From the NCBI RefSeq assembly GCF_023703085.1, contig NZ_JAMQJY010000001.1, positions 2,294,001 through 2,358,000 on the forward strand: 64,000 bases of DNA. The letters are read 5' to 3'. Origin of the DNA: Alkalicoccobacillus plakortidis. Lineage in GTDB: Bacteria > Bacillota > Bacilli > Bacillales > Bacillaceae_D. Below, one piece after another: positions 1 through 9,453 of the stretch. The translations under genes and the position numbers were made by a program. The first letter of the stretch is position 1, and each line of letters begins with the position of its first letter. The notes beneath the pieces are model-generated. The model was not told the origin of the DNA. It saw nothing but the letters and a program-made list of their open reading frames with translations, and did not search any database.

Positions 1-332
1 CAACTGTTGACTTCACTCTATTATGGAGATACTTCTCTTGGGCGAATCAGTCAACTGCCGTCATTGCCTTATGGGTCGGTAGTATGTATTTGTTTATTGC
101 TAAACGAAATTATTGGATTGCGGTTATTCCTGGTATCTTTATGACGATGGCGTGTGCAACCTATATACTAAATGCACCGATTGGTTTAGGACTGTCCATG
201 AGTACATCGTATTTAATTGGAGCCGTTGTTACACTTCTCATTACTGCCTTGTTCTTTAAGGCAGCTGTAAAAGCAAGAGGGCAGAATATACCTCTTGAAG
301 AAGATGTTTCAGATTGGAAAAACCAAGCGTAA
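1..332 (+). CDS. cstA: CstA-family carbon starvation / peptide-pyruvate transporter, C-terminal part
   Basis: The gene enters from the left edge; the frame is open from base 3 and ends at TAA 330-332. The visible ~109 residues contain the stretch LLWRYFSWANQSTAVIALW followed by two or three hydrophobic segments and a short acidic tail. The LWRYF-x-WxNQ pattern is typical of the C-terminal part of CstA, a many-pass inner-membrane protein that imports peptides or pyruvate during carbon limitation. The N-terminal transmembrane core lies outside the window, so completeness cannot be judged. A hairpin terminator follows directly, so this is the last gene of its unit. The tail contains a CCAAGC hexamer (323-328) of the kind linked to frame breaks elsewhere here, so the last few residues are less certain. 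Confidence 0.8.
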   Translation, partial: TVDFTLLWRYFSWANQSTAVIALWVGSMYLFIAKRNYWIAVIPGIFMTMACATYILNAPIGLGLSMSTSYLIGAVVTLLITALFFKAAVKARGQNIPLEEDVSDWKNQA

Positions 333-338
333 GCCATT

Positions 339-375
339 CCCCTACTAAAGCCGAGCACTTTAGTAGGGGTTTTTA
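339..375 (+). terminator. Rho-independent terminator after cstA
   Basis: A perfect 12-bp stem (339-350 with 358-369), a 7-nt loop and a run of five T form a strong intrinsic terminator just after the cstA stop. Confidence 0.88.
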
Positions 376-446
376 TTGTTTTACATACTATTTCAATGTA
401 TAGTAGATGGGATTTATCTTATAGAGAGAAAGAGGAGTGAAGAGAC

Positions 447-2033
447 ATGAAACAGAGAAAGAAATTTGGATTAGGTGTCTTAGTCGTCTCGATCAGTGCT
501 GCGTTAATGGTAGGCTGCGCAAGCGATGATATCGGTTCGGATGAGACAGAATCAGAAGGCACTGCCGGTGGAGACCTTGTTGTAGATATGCAGTCAGACG
601 TGGTTTCATTGGATGTACATGGTTCAAACGACACGGCATCAAGTAATGTCACCTCGAACATTTTCGAAACACTAGTCACACAGAACGAAGACTTGGAGTT
701 GGAACCAGGATTGGCTGAAGATTGGAAACAAATTAGTGATACGGAGTGGGAATTTAATTTACGAGAAGGTGTCACTTTCCACGATGGAACCGAGTTTGAT
801 GGAGAAGCTGTAAAAGCTAATCTAGATCGTGTGCTTGATCCAGAGGTTAGCTCACCAAGAGCATTCTTATTTGAAATGATTAACGAAGTAGAAGTGGTTG
901 ATCCATATACCATTCGCCTACATACAGATTATCCTTTCGCACCACTTGCTGCGAATCTAGCTCACTACGGCGCGGCTATGATGAGCCCTGCAGCGATTGA
1001 AGAGGACTATCAAGCAATGGAAGACGGTGCCCAAGCAGGCAGCTATCTAAATGAACATCCTGTTGGTACTAGTTATTTTACATTTTATTCATGGAATACG
1101 GGTCAGTCCATTAAGCTGCTTAAAAATGAAGACTATTGGGGCGAACCTGCTCAAGTTGACTCTGTTACATTCCAAGTCATTCCTGAGGGTAATACACGTA
1201 TCGCGAATCTTGAAACAGAAGCTAGTCATATCGCTAATAATATGAGCTCAAGTGACTTGAACAGATTTGAGAGCACAGATGGACTAGAAGTAAATCAAAC
1301 CGAAAGTGTAGGCATGCTTTATCTCGGATTTAATAAACAGAATGAGATTTTGAATGACCCACTTGTACGCAAAGCTTTATCATTAGCGATAAATCGTACG
1401 GACATTGTTGAAGGGATCTTTAATGGTGTAGGTATTGAAGCTACCTCTCCACTTGCACCAAAGGTATTTGGACATGACGATTCCATTGTAAGCAATGAAT
1501 ACGATGTAGAGCAGGCAAAAGAACTGCTGGCTGAAGCAGGTTATGAAGATGGACTTGAAATCACATTAAATACAAGTGATCAGCGTGAACGTCAGGATAT
1601 TGCGGAATACATTCAATCTGCACTTGGAGAAATTGGTGTAGATGTTTCCATTGAAACAAATGAATGGGGTTCTTTTCTTGATCTGACCTCACAAGGAGAA
1701 CAAGAATTATTTATTTTAAGCTGGTCTACGGTTAATGGAGATGCCGATATGGGCTTATATCCACTTTTCCACTCAGATAACCAAGGGTCACAAGGGAACA
1801 GGACCTTTACATCTGAAGAAGATCTGGATGAGCTCCTTGAGCAAGCAAGAGTGAGCGAAGATGAAGACGAGCGTCTTGCATTGTATAACGAAGTGCAAAC
1901 CATCGTAGCTGAAGACAGTATTATTCAACCATTAATTCATGAAGAATTTTTAGTTGGACTAAGAAGTAACGTGAATGGATTCTGGCAAAGCCCAACAGGA
2001 GTTTTGGTCTTACATGATGTGACCATTCAATAA
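447..2033 (+). CDS. ABC transporter substrate-binding lipoprotein, family 5 (peptide/glutathione type)
   Basis: A 528-residue protein with a lipoprotein signal (basic N-terminus, hydrophobic core, VGC with Cys24 as the likely lipidated residue), an acidic linker, then a full SBP_bac_5 domain. Family features include SLDVHGSNDTASS near the start, the motif FHDGTEFDGEAVKANLDRV and LVRKALSLAINR in the second lobe. Family members bind oligopeptides, dipeptides or glutathione outside the membrane and deliver them to a DppBCDF/GsiCD-type importer. No permease or ATPase gene is adjacent, so it must share a transporter encoded elsewhere. A GAGG-type ribosome site precedes the ATG. The ligand cannot be assigned from sequence; a glutathione-binding-like role is a guess. 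Confidence 0.85.
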   Translation: MKQRKKFGLGVLVVSISAALMVGCASDDIGSDETESEGTAGGDLVVDMQSDVVSLDVHGSNDTASSNVTSNIFETLVTQNEDLELEPGLAEDWKQISDTEWEFNLREGVTFHDGTEFDGEAVKANLDRVLDPEVSSPRAFLFEMINEVEVVDPYTIRLHTDYPFAPLAANLAHYGAAMMSPAAIEEDYQAMEDGAQAGSYLNEHPVGTSYFTFYSWNTGQSIKLLKNEDYWGEPAQVDSVTFQVIPEGNTRIANLETEASHIANNMSSSDLNRFESTDGLEVNQTESVGMLYLGFNKQNEILNDPLVRKALSLAINRTDIVEGIFNGVGIEATSPLAPKVFGHDDSIVSNEYDVEQAKELLAEAGYEDGLEITLNTSDQRERQDIAEYIQSALGEIGVDVSIETNEWGSFLDLTSQGEQELFILSWSTVNGDADMGLYPLFHSDNQGSQGNRTFTSEEDLDELLEQARVSEDEDERLALYNEVQTIVAEDSIIQPLIHEEFLVGLRSNVNGFWQSPTGVLVLHDVTIQ

Positions 2034-2041
2034 GCATAGTT

Positions 2042-2072
2042 AAGACCGCAGCTAGATGTTGCGGTCTTTTTC
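2042..2072. terminator. Bidirectional terminator between SBP and yesN
   Basis: A 9-bp perfect stem AAGACCGCA/TGCGGTCTT (2042-2050, 2060-2068) followed by T-run. It sits between two convergent genes and can serve both. Confidence 0.85.
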
Positions 2073-3674
2073 TCACTGTGCTTTTGATTTTTTTTGGATC
2101 AAGTCTGTAGGGGTATATCCAGTATATTTTTTAAATGCGCTTGAAAAATATGCTGGGTTTCCATATCCTACATTCTCTGATATCTCATAAACGAGATACG
2201 TTCCTTCCTGTATCATCGATTTTGCCTTTTCCATACGAACACGCAGTAGATAATCTTTAAACGATTCTCCAACAACTTTCTTGAAGATTCTTCCTAAATA
2301 GTTTCTTGAGATATATAGTTGCTCTGCCAAATCCTGCAGCGTAATATTTTGATCCATTTGTTCCTGTACAAAATCTATAATTTGTTCAACAAGCTGACGA
2401 TGCTTGAGGTTTTCATCCCATTTTTGACTATGACAGATATTAATTACATTATTCTTAAAAAGCTCTGCAAACTCTTCCCATGAATGTTGATCAGATAATT
2501 CCTTGTAAATATCATACCCACTTGGGAACAGATCTTCTATTCGAATGCCTATGTCATAAAGAGAATGCGTTTTTAATGTCCACAATTCAATTCCTAAGCG
2601 AATCGCTGTTTCTTTGTGAAAAGGATCCTCTTTTAACGTCTCGTATATGGAATTAATAACAGCACATGCACTGTCTTCGTCTGCATATCGAATCGCTTCA
2701 GATAATTTCTTATTACTTGTAATTAGATCTTCAGATAGTGCTGTTTTACTTGACTCAGTGATGGAAACTTTCCCTTGCTGAATAGGTACTAGTTTAAGCG
2801 CATCATTAGTCGATAAGTGAATCTGTGTCCAATTACTCACAATCGTACCTACCGTAATTAGAGGTTTAATTCCTAGATGCGTATTTAACCTTTCATCTAG
2901 CACTTCTTTTAGCTTCTGCAACTTGGATAATTGATCACTATGATTCTCTCGATCAAGATGAATGAGTAATGCAGCCTGATTGGAATGAAACTCCGTATAG
3001 TGGAAATGTTTAAAGATCGTTGATGCCGTTTCTTTTATGACATTACCTAATACAAATCGAAAAAGATACCAATCTCTATTCAAAAGCTGTGAGCGATCCT
3101 TTTGTTCAACGTAGGTAATTAATACACTTGCATGATCTAATTGTTCCCATTGCTCAGTCAGTTTTTTGGCAACCTCAGGAGTGCTTTTTGTAACTGTTGA
3201 GTCAGTGATGACAGATTTGATCCATTCCTTCTCTATAAGTGGTTCATAAAGCATAACCTTATTTCTTAGTTCAGAGAGCTTCATCTCTTCTATATATTTT
3301 TCTTCTAGTTGCGAAATTGTCCTCATTAATACTTCTTCTATTGTGGCTCTTGAAGCTGGTTTTGAAAGGTAGTCGTTTATCTTAAGACGCATTGCTTTTC
3401 TAGCGTATTCAAAATCACTATAACCACTTAGAATAATGACGTGTCCATTAAATCCCGAATCTCGAAGTTCTTCAACCATATCCAAACCGTTTTTAATAGG
3501 CATGTAGATGTCTGTGATCACCAAGTCCGGACTTGTATCATAGATAAGCTGTAATCCCTCTTGTCCATTGTTTGCCTGTCCTACCCATTTGCACTCTAAA
3601 CGGTCCCAAGGGATAATCATCTTTAATCCTCTTAGCACTCGTTCATCGTCATCAATAATAACGACCTTCCACAT
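2073..3674 (-). CDS. yesN: YesN-type response regulator, receiver plus AraC-type HTH
   Basis: A 533-residue response regulator. Residues 1-120 form a CheY-like receiver with the acidic pair D8-D10, phosphoacceptor Asp55 (ITDIYMP) and the conserved Lys in YLSKPA near 105. A long middle region (about 130-420) has no clear motif, as is usual in YesN relatives. The C-terminal ~100 residues are an AraC-type double helix-turn-helix (ITLQDLAEQLYISRNYLGRIF and YGNPAYFSSAFKKYTGYTP). The start is placed at the ATG at 3674 because AAAGGAGG lies seven bases upstream; a longer reading would overlap the kinase gene. It follows yesM by 13 bases and is cotranscribed with it. Its expected target is the adjacent sugar importer and fucosidase genes (inference from context). 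Confidence 0.9.
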   Translation of the reverse strand: MWKVVIIDDDERVLRGLKMIIPWDRLECKWVGQANNGQEGLQLIYDTSPDLVITDIYMPIKNGLDMVEELRDSGFNGHVIILSGYSDFEYARKAMRLKINDYLSKPASRATIEEVLMRTISQLEEKYIEEMKLSELRNKVMLYEPLIEKEWIKSVITDSTVTKSTPEVAKKLTEQWEQLDHASVLITYVEQKDRSQLLNRDWYLFRFVLGNVIKETASTIFKHFHYTEFHSNQAALLIHLDRENHSDQLSKLQKLKEVLDERLNTHLGIKPLITVGTIVSNWTQIHLSTNDALKLVPIQQGKVSITESSKTALSEDLITSNKKLSEAIRYADEDSACAVINSIYETLKEDPFHKETAIRLGIELWTLKTHSLYDIGIRIEDLFPSGYDIYKELSDQHSWEEFAELFKNNVINICHSQKWDENLKHRQLVEQIIDFVQEQMDQNITLQDLAEQLYISRNYLGRIFKKVVGESFKDYLLRVRMEKAKSMIQEGTYLVYEISENVGYGNPAYFSSAFKKYTGYTPTDLIQKKSKAQ

Positions 3675-3687
3675 CCAACCGCCTCCT

Positions 3688-5454
3688 TTACTCATCCTGG
3701 TCTTGCAAATGAAAGTATTCGGCATTCACTTTTGGAATTACTAATTGAACGGTCACACCACCAAATTGGTTCTCAGTTAGTTGGACACTTGCTTCCGTTC
3801 CAAAATAGACATCAAGTCGCTCTCTAACATTTTTAATACCATAACCACCTGTCTCAAATTTAGGGTGTTCTAGGTCTTGCTCAGGAAACCCGCTGCCGTT
3901 ATCAATAATTTCAATCGTAAGAGTTTGATCTTGTTCAGTAATGATGATGTGAATGGAGCAAGTATTCATTCCCGAAAAACCATGGATGACTGCATTTTCA
4001 ACAAATGGCTGAAGTGTCAACTTCGGGATAAAATAGTTATTCATATCTCCTTCACTCGTTATTTCATAGGTTAACCGATTGTCACTGTTAATCTTTTGAA
4101 GCTCTACATAGTTAACTAAGTATTCTAACTCGCGCGATACAGAAATGATATTATCTCCTTTTGATAATCCAATTCGAAGCATATTGCCTAACAGCTCGAG
4201 CATTTTGCTCATATCATCATCGCCACGTTCTATTGCTCTCCAGTTTAATTGATCAAGTGTGTTGTAGAGAAAGTGTGGGTTAATATTCGCTTGTAGTGCT
4301 TTGATCTCAGCAATCCTCTGTCTTTTTGTTTGTTCAATAACAGAGGCATGTAATGAATCGCTCCTTTTTACAAGCTCTCTATATCCATTATATAGAAGAC
4401 CAATCTCGTTCTGATAGTCCGTTGGTAATTCTTCAGTTACTCTAGTGTGCGGATACTTCTGCATGACATTTTTTAATTGAATAATAGGTTCAGTGAATTT
4501 TTTTGTTAAGAATAATGTCACAGCTGTTAATAGTAAAATTGACAGGATCCCTATACATGAAAGCCAGATTGAAATTGACTTACTTCCTGCTGTTATTACT
4601 TCCTTTGGCGTTACTTCTATAATTGTCCAATCAGAGGATGGCACAGCACTAGAGACAACTAGATCCCCATTGGTAATCGTTGCCTGTTCCGATACACCTC
4701 TTTGTTCCTGTAATCTCTGTGCCGATTGCTGCAAAAAAGAGCTTAATTCAGTTGAGACGTCATCTACATTGTGGTTTGAGAGAAAAGAGGCATCGCCATC
4801 TAAAATGAATAAGCTAGATCCTTCTCCTTTTTGATGAAGCCAGTCTCGAATGAATTGGGTGTGTATATTTAGAATTAATACAGCTTCAAGGTCTCCCCTT
4901 GTTGAATACACATTTCTCCCATAACTAATGACCTCGTCCGTGTTAAACAATAAGCTTACTTCCCTCTCTCCTAACCAGCCTCCAGTTACATCAGCAAGCT
5001 TCATAGCCCAATTTGAAGAACGAAACTCTTCTATTTCATGATATTGAACAGGATGCTGCGAATTAACAGGGGGATTGTCCATGTATACAGATACAGATTG
5101 CAACCCTGGAACACTATAAACAATATTTGAAAAATCCAGATCCACTAATGTTCGTTGACGAGAGGACGCAGGTAACTCATTCATTTCTGCTTCCTTTGCC
5201 TGAGTAATAAGGTCTTGAAAAGCCTTCTGTCTCGACATACCGATTGAAGTTTCTTGAAAGCTACCTAACTCACTACTTAATTCACTGCTTAATATATTTA
5301 ACTTCTCTTCTTGATGCTTAATAATTGTTTGAGTATTTTCCCTTGTTGTTAGTTGATAGGTCACAACAATAATCGTTAAAAGTAGCAACAAGACAAATGT
5401 AAAAAAACTACTAAAAAAGATCTGTCTAATTTTATATTTTTTAAACACGTCCAT
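3688..5454 (-). CDS. yesM: YesM-type sensor histidine kinase
   Basis: A 588-residue membrane kinase: transmembrane helix at about 14-34, a large extracellular dCache-like sensor (35-290), a second helix near 295-317, a HAMP linker (318-370), then the His_kinase domain with phosphoacceptor His394 in NINPHFLYNTLDQLNW and an HATPase_c domain (LQPFVENAVIHG at 481-492, DNGSG at 518-522, GYGIKN at 537-542). It senses an extracellular signal, probably an oligosaccharide or the loaded binding protein, and phosphorylates YesN. It has its own promoter overlapped by a perfect cre site, and a hairpin separates it from yesL upstream, so it can be expressed apart from the transporter. Confidence 0.92.
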   Translation of the reverse strand: MDVFKKYKIRQIFFSSFFTFVLLLLLTIIVVTYQLTTRENTQTIIKHQEEKLNILSSELSSELGSFQETSIGMSRQKAFQDLITQAKEAEMNELPASSRQRTLVDLDFSNIVYSVPGLQSVSVYMDNPPVNSQHPVQYHEIEEFRSSNWAMKLADVTGGWLGEREVSLLFNTDEVISYGRNVYSTRGDLEAVLILNIHTQFIRDWLHQKGEGSSLFILDGDASFLSNHNVDDVSTELSSFLQQSAQRLQEQRGVSEQATITNGDLVVSSAVPSSDWTIIEVTPKEVITAGSKSISIWLSCIGILSILLLTAVTLFLTKKFTEPIIQLKNVMQKYPHTRVTEELPTDYQNEIGLLYNGYRELVKRSDSLHASVIEQTKRQRIAEIKALQANINPHFLYNTLDQLNWRAIERGDDDMSKMLELLGNMLRIGLSKGDNIISVSRELEYLVNYVELQKINSDNRLTYEITSEGDMNNYFIPKLTLQPFVENAVIHGFSGMNTCSIHIIITEQDQTLTIEIIDNGSGFPEQDLEHPKFETGGYGIKNVRERLDVYFGTEASVQLTENQFGGVTVQLVIPKVNAEYFHLQDQDE

Positions 5455-5479
5455 AGTCTCTTCTCCAAACTATCTCGTC

Positions 5480-5509
5480 ATGTTACCGCTTTCAACTATA
5501 TCTTATCAA
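5480..5509 (-). promoter_or_regulatory. Probable sigma-A promoter of yesMN
   Basis: On the minus strand TTGATA (5504-5509), an 18-base spacer and TAACAT (5480-5485) lie about 26 bases before the yesM start. The -10 box falls inside the cre site described next. Confidence 0.5.
5481..5494. promoter_or_regulatory. Perfect cre site (CcpA) over the yesMN promoter
   Basis: Read on the minus strand, TGAAAGCGGTAACA matches the Bacillus catabolite-responsive element consensus TGWAANCGNTNWCA at every defined position. It covers the likely -10 region, which predicts repression by CcpA when preferred sugars are present. Confidence 0.75.
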
Positions 5510-5530
5510 ATTACTCTCATATTGGAAATA

Positions 5531-5552
5531 AGGGAAGGCATGAGCCTTCCCT
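5531..5552 (-). terminator. Hairpin between yesL and yesM
   Basis: A perfect 9-bp stem AGGGAAGGC/GCCTTCCCT with a 4-nt loop, followed on the minus strand by a weak T-rich stretch. It probably terminates or attenuates the transporter-yesL transcript before yesM. Confidence 0.65.
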
Positions 5553-5565
5553 ATAGGTACATTAT

Positions 5566-6208
5566 TTATACTGTTTGATAACTAGCGGCAAGACCCGCCT
5601 TTGTGAAAATACGTAAAGCAAACTGCATGATAAGCGCAGCAGGTAAACTGACCCCATAAAAGAGTAGTAAACCAGGGAATAAAAAGTATAGATACGTAAT
5701 CAAGCTTAGCAAGATGCATAACAGTAAAACATAATGCAAATTGGCTACACCAAGAAGAAGTGCATATCTAACTGCTTGAAGAGAAGGCAGATCCATATAA
5801 GCTTTTAATGGAAATGCTAATAGTGAAATAGATACAAATAGAAAGACAATCGTTAACAGAAGCATTCGTGGCAGTATACCGGCCTCCATTAATATCATTG
5901 CACGACCACTAATGACTAGTGAAAGTAAACCCAATGCGATGGTCCAACCAAAGAGATTAGCATGTACAAACTCTTTTTTATAACTAGCTTTAAACTCCTT
6001 AAATAGAGAAGCTGTACGGGTCCCAGTCAGTCCTGCCCCTAAAAAGGACTTTTTCATGACAGAATAAGCAGCAGCTGAAGCTGGAGCCCAACCAAATAGT
6101 CCTAGTCCAAGCAACCGTAAACCCGATCCACATCAGATTAATCACAGCGAGTCTCATTAGAATTTCACAATAGTACATGACGCCTTCTCCAAGTTTCTGA
6201 ATATTCAT
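5566..6208 (-). CDS. yesL: YesL family (DUF624) membrane protein, frameshifted
   Basis: A YesL-like protein of ~213 residues, read in two frames. The first part (MNIQKLGEGVMYYCEILMRL, then VINLMWIGFTVA) and the second (GLGLFGWAPASAAAYSVMKK onward) together match the DUF624 family, which has about five transmembrane segments and accompanies YesMN/Lpl-type sugar importers. The frame breaks at CCAAGC 6107-6112; removing one base gives the continuous conserved string TVAGLGLFGWAPASAA. The start at 6208 has GGAGG seven bases upstream and lies just after the second permease gene. Function is not established for the family; a role in signalling or transporter assembly is inferred from its constant company. 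Confidence 0.8.
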
Positions 6209-6236
6209 TAGGCCCTCCTTTTTCTTCTGCGGCTTA

Positions 6237-7082
6237 TTATTTAAGACCAGTTGTTGCAATACCTTCTACTAAATATCGTTGGAAAAACATGAATAGAATC
6301 AGCTGTGGTAATAAGGACAATGACGACATAGCAAGCAATGGTCCCCATGACGTACCAGCTTCTGCATCCATAAAGTTTCTTAACCCTAATGAAATCGTAT
6401 GAATTTCAGAGCTATTCAAATAGATAAGAGGAGAAAGAAAATCATCCCATGACCACATAAAAGCAAAGATCGCAACTGTTACAAGCGCTGGCTTAAGCAA
6501 CGGTAGAATGATACGCCAAAACACGCCGAAAGTTGAGCAACCATCAATAATCGCTGCCTCATCTAATTCTTTAGGAATACCTCTAATAAACTGGATCAAC
6601 AGAAAGATAAAAAACGGTGTTCCACCAAGAAAAGCAGGCACAATTAGAGGATAAAATGTATTTACCCAATTAAACTGCTGGAACAAGATGTATTGCGGAA
6701 TGAGGGTGATCTGCATTGGTAACATCACTGTTGAGATTAGGCAGGCAAATAGTATTTTTTTGAATCTAAAGCGTAATCTCGCAAATCCATACGCTACAAT
6801 ACTAGATGATAGTATGGCTCCTACAACAACACTACCCGTTACAAATAATGAGTTTCTAAAATAAACATCAAAACCTATTCCTCCAAATCCTGCCCATCCC
6901 TCAGGATAATTAAGCCAATCCACCTCTATTGGAATTAAAGAGATTGCGTTTGCAAAAATCTCCGTCTCTGGTTTAAGCGAGCTTCCAAACATCCACAGAA
7001 TTGGGTACAACATAAGAAAACTAAAACCGATGACAAATATATAATAGATAGAGTTAGATAATTTGGTTGGTTTGTTCATCAT
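6237..7082 (-). CDS. Carbohydrate ABC importer permease, MalG/LplC type
   Basis: A 281-residue inner-membrane permease with six predicted helices and the ATPase-coupling loop ELDEAAIIDGCSTFGVFWRIILP, the EAA motif of binding-protein-dependent importers. Its profile fits the YesQ/LplC/MalG class that handles oligosaccharides. The ATG overlaps the stop of the preceding permease gene as TAATG and is preceded by GGAGG, so the two are translationally coupled. No ATPase gene is present in the locus; such importers usually share the MsmX-type ATPase encoded elsewhere. Confidence 0.9.
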   Translation of the reverse strand: MMNKPTKLSNSIYYIFVIGFSFLMLYPILWMFGSSLKPETEIFANAISLIPIEVDWLNYPEGWAGFGGIGFDVYFRNSLFVTGSVVVGAILSSSIVAYGFARLRFRFKKILFACLISTVMLPMQITLIPQYILFQQFNWVNTFYPLIVPAFLGGTPFFIFLLIQFIRGIPKELDEAAIIDGCSTFGVFWRIILPLLKPALVTVAIFAFMWSWDDFLSPLIYLNSSEIHTISLGLRNFMDAEAGTSWGPLLAMSSLSLLPQLILFMFFQRYLVEGIATTGLK

Positions 7083-8029
7083 TAGTTCCCTCCATCCGAA
7101 TCATAGTGTACCCATAGACTAGATGTTTTGAAGATAATCAGTGTGAACACTCCGATTATGACAAGAAGCACCCAAGCCATTGCTGATGCGTAACCCATAT
7201 TTAAGAACTCAAAAGCAACTTCGTACAAATACACAGCATAAAACAATGTTGCGTCTCTTGGGCCTCCTCCAGTGACTAGGAAAGCCTGTGTAAATGTCAT
7301 GAATCCTCCTATCATTTCCATGATAAGGTTAAAAAAGATGATCGGTGTAAGCATCGGTAAGGTTATTTTGAAAAATTGTCTGACTCGATTTGCACCATCA
7401 ACACTAGCCGCTTCATACAAGTCTTTTGGGATCTGTCTTAAGCCAGCTAAAAAGATAATCATCGGCGCTCCAAATTGCCAAACAACAAGTAAAACTAGAA
7501 TAGACATCGATGCATTGGGGTCTCCAAAAAAACTGATCGTACTTAACCCTAAGGAGTCTAGCATCGAATTAACTGCCCCGTTCCGACCAAATAACTGTCT
7601 CCATACCACCGCAATCGCAACACTTCCTCCGATTATAGATGGAACATAATAAATGGTTGTAAAGAGTCCAGAGCCCTTTTTACCAGCATTAAAAATCATC
7701 GCAAGAAATAAGGAAAAGGCAAGCTTTAAAGGTACGGCGATAATGACAAATGTAAAGGTTGCCTTCAGGGATTGAATAAACCTCGGATCATTTGTAAACA
7801 GCTTTACATAGTTACTAATACCAGTCCAAACAGGCGCTGTTAGCATATTGTAATTTGTGAAGGATAAATAAAATGAATAGATCATGGGTCCTATAACTAA
7901 GCCAAAGAAACCAATTAGCCAAGGAGATATCACAAGATAAGCAGTTAAACTTTCTTTCCAGCTTTTCTTTCTAATTCTTTTCTTTTCATCAAGCGTAAGC
8001 TTTTGAGCTGTTGATTTGACTGTCTCCAT
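7082..8029 (-). CDS. Carbohydrate ABC importer permease, LacF/UgpA type
   Basis: A 315-residue permease with a cytoplasmic lysine-rich N-terminus, six helices and the EAA loop DLYEAASVDGANRVRQFFKITLP. It resembles YesP/LplB/UgpA, the partner of MalG-type permeases. It lies between the binding protein gene and the second permease gene in the order typical for CUT1 importers. An intercistronic hairpin upstream probably lowers its expression relative to the binding protein. Confidence 0.9.
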   Translation of the reverse strand: METVKSTAQKLTLDEKKRIRKKSWKESLTAYLVISPWLIGFFGLVIGPMIYSFYLSFTNYNMLTAPVWTGISNYVKLFTNDPRFIQSLKATFTFVIIAVPLKLAFSLFLAMIFNAGKKGSGLFTTIYYVPSIIGGSVAIAVVWRQLFGRNGAVNSMLDSLGLSTISFFGDPNASMSILVLLVVWQFGAPMIIFLAGLRQIPKDLYEAASVDGANRVRQFFKITLPMLTPIIFFNLIMEMIGGFMTFTQAFLVTGGGPRDATLFYAVYLYEVAFEFLNMGYASAMAWVLLVIIGVFTLIIFKTSSLWVHYDSDGGN

Positions 8030-8081
8030 TTCCCACCTCTATTTATTAGACATTTTTAGACAGGTAAAAAGAAAAGAGAAA

Positions 8082-8107
8082 AGGTCAGTCCAAAATTGGC
8101 CTGACCT
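8082..8107 (-). terminator. Intercistronic hairpin between binding protein and permease genes
   Basis: AGGTCAG (8082-8088) pairs with CTGACCT (8101-8107), with a further CCAA/TTGG inner pairing. On the minus strand it is followed by a pyrimidine-rich TTTTCTCTTTTC tract. Such hairpins stabilise the upstream binding-protein message and attenuate read-through. Confidence 0.6.
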
Positions 8108-8137
8108 CTACCCATACTCGTGTATGTGAAGCCAATG

Positions 8138-9430
8138 TTAGTCGAGAATTTGCTCAGCTTCAGAGCGGAAAGTCTCCGCACCTTCTTCAGGAGTCATATC
8201 TCCGTACTTAACTGCTTCTAACATACGATTAAATGAAGCTCTCACTTCAGCCTCTCCTGGTGGTGGTAAAGGTTCTGATTCACCCGCGCGTTCTCCTACA
8301 ATCTCTAAGAACTCAAATGTTTTGGCTACACTTTCATCAACCTGATCTAATAAATGATTACGAACCTCTGATGAAATCGGAACACCACGTTCTGCCATTA
8401 AGATCTCATTACCTTCAATATCATTGGTCATAAAATCAATAAATTTACCTGCTGCTTCTTGTTTGTCTGTTGCAGCTGAGATGCTAAATGACATACTTGG
8501 ACGGATCCAATCTCCTGGAGCTGTAGCTCCTTCAGCTACAGGAAGTACATTCACACCAATTGGGTCCTCAGACATTGGCTGAATTCCAATTACACCGTTA
8601 CTCGCACCAACCGCCATTGCTGCTTCTCTGTTTGCAATCATCGACTCACCGCTGTCGTTGATCTCCACTGTTACATCGTGTGGAGTGGAAACTCCATTAT
8701 CAATCATGTTTTTCTCTAACGTTAAGAAGTCTACGAGCGTCTGATCCTCAAAACCTAGTTGCCCATCTTCTCCATAGAGATGTTGTTCAAACTGGCGTGC
8801 ATAATGGGTGAATGCTTCATACTCAGCTTTTACAAAGTCAAAGCCCCATGCCCCATCTCCTTCACCCTTGGATACTGTATCCATCGCCTCATAAAGGTCG
8901 TCATAGGTATATCCAGGCTCTAGATTTATATCATATTTCTCAAATAATGCTTCATTATATAGTGTAGAAAAGGCATTCGCTCCCGAAGCTATCGCGTACG
9001 TACTACCATCCTTAATGTTCATTTCCTGATACACATCTTCTACATCATCCATATTAATCGTACCGTTCTCAATTAGTTCATTTAGATCTAGCACTAGTTC
9101 ACTTGAAATATACTGTTCAAGCTTAGATGTATCCATTTGAATAACGTCTGGTAGATTGCTACCAGCAGCTTGTGTTGTTAACCTCTCCCAGTAACTATCA
9201 AACCCAGTGTACTCAGGTTCAACACGAATATCAGGATTTTTCTCTTCAAATAATGCGATGGCCTCTGTCGTCATATTATGACGCTCATCTGATCCCCACC
9301 AAGACACACGTATGACAGTCTGTCCATCTCCTGAGTCTTGATTTCCCCCAGTTGGTCCACCAGGAGTACAGCCAGCAACAACTAAACTTAATACGGTTAC
9401 ACCTGTGATCATTCCCCATTTTCTATTCAA
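8138..9430 (-). CDS. Sugar ABC importer substrate-binding lipoprotein (family 1)
   Basis: About 430 residues with a lipoprotein signal ending VVAGC (Cys21) followed by a Gly/Asp-rich linker and an SBP_bac_1 fold: the early strand TVIRVSWWGSDERH, IQMDTSKLEQYI, and a C-terminal lobe with IRPSMSFSISAATDKQEAAGKFIDFM. It should capture the oligosaccharide at the cell surface for the two permeases encoded next. I chose the TTG at 9430 because a GGGGGTTGG tract lies a suitable distance upstream; a start 21 bases earlier is also possible. The divergent fucosidase suggests a fucose-containing ligand, which is inference. Confidence 0.88.
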   Translation of the reverse strand: MNRKWGMITGVTVLSLVVAGCTPGGPTGGNQDSGDGQTVIRVSWWGSDERHNMTTEAIALFEEKNPDIRVEPEYTGFDSYWERLTTQAAGSNLPDVIQMDTSKLEQYISSELVLDLNELIENGTINMDDVEDVYQEMNIKDGSTYAIASGANAFSTLYNEALFEKYDINLEPGYTYDDLYEAMDTVSKGEGDGAWGFDFVKAEYEAFTHYARQFEQHLYGEDGQLGFEDQTLVDFLTLEKNMIDNGVSTPHDVTVEINDSGESMIANREAAMAVGASNGVIGIQPMSEDPIGVNVLPVAEGATAPGDWIRPSMSFSISAATDKQEAAGKFIDFMTNDIEGNEILMAERGVPISSEVRNHLLDQVDESVAKTFEFLEIVGERAGESEPLPPPGEAEVRASFNRMLEAVKYGDMTPEEGAETFRSEAEQILD

Positions 9431-9453
9431 AAGTAACCAACCCCCGCTCAATT

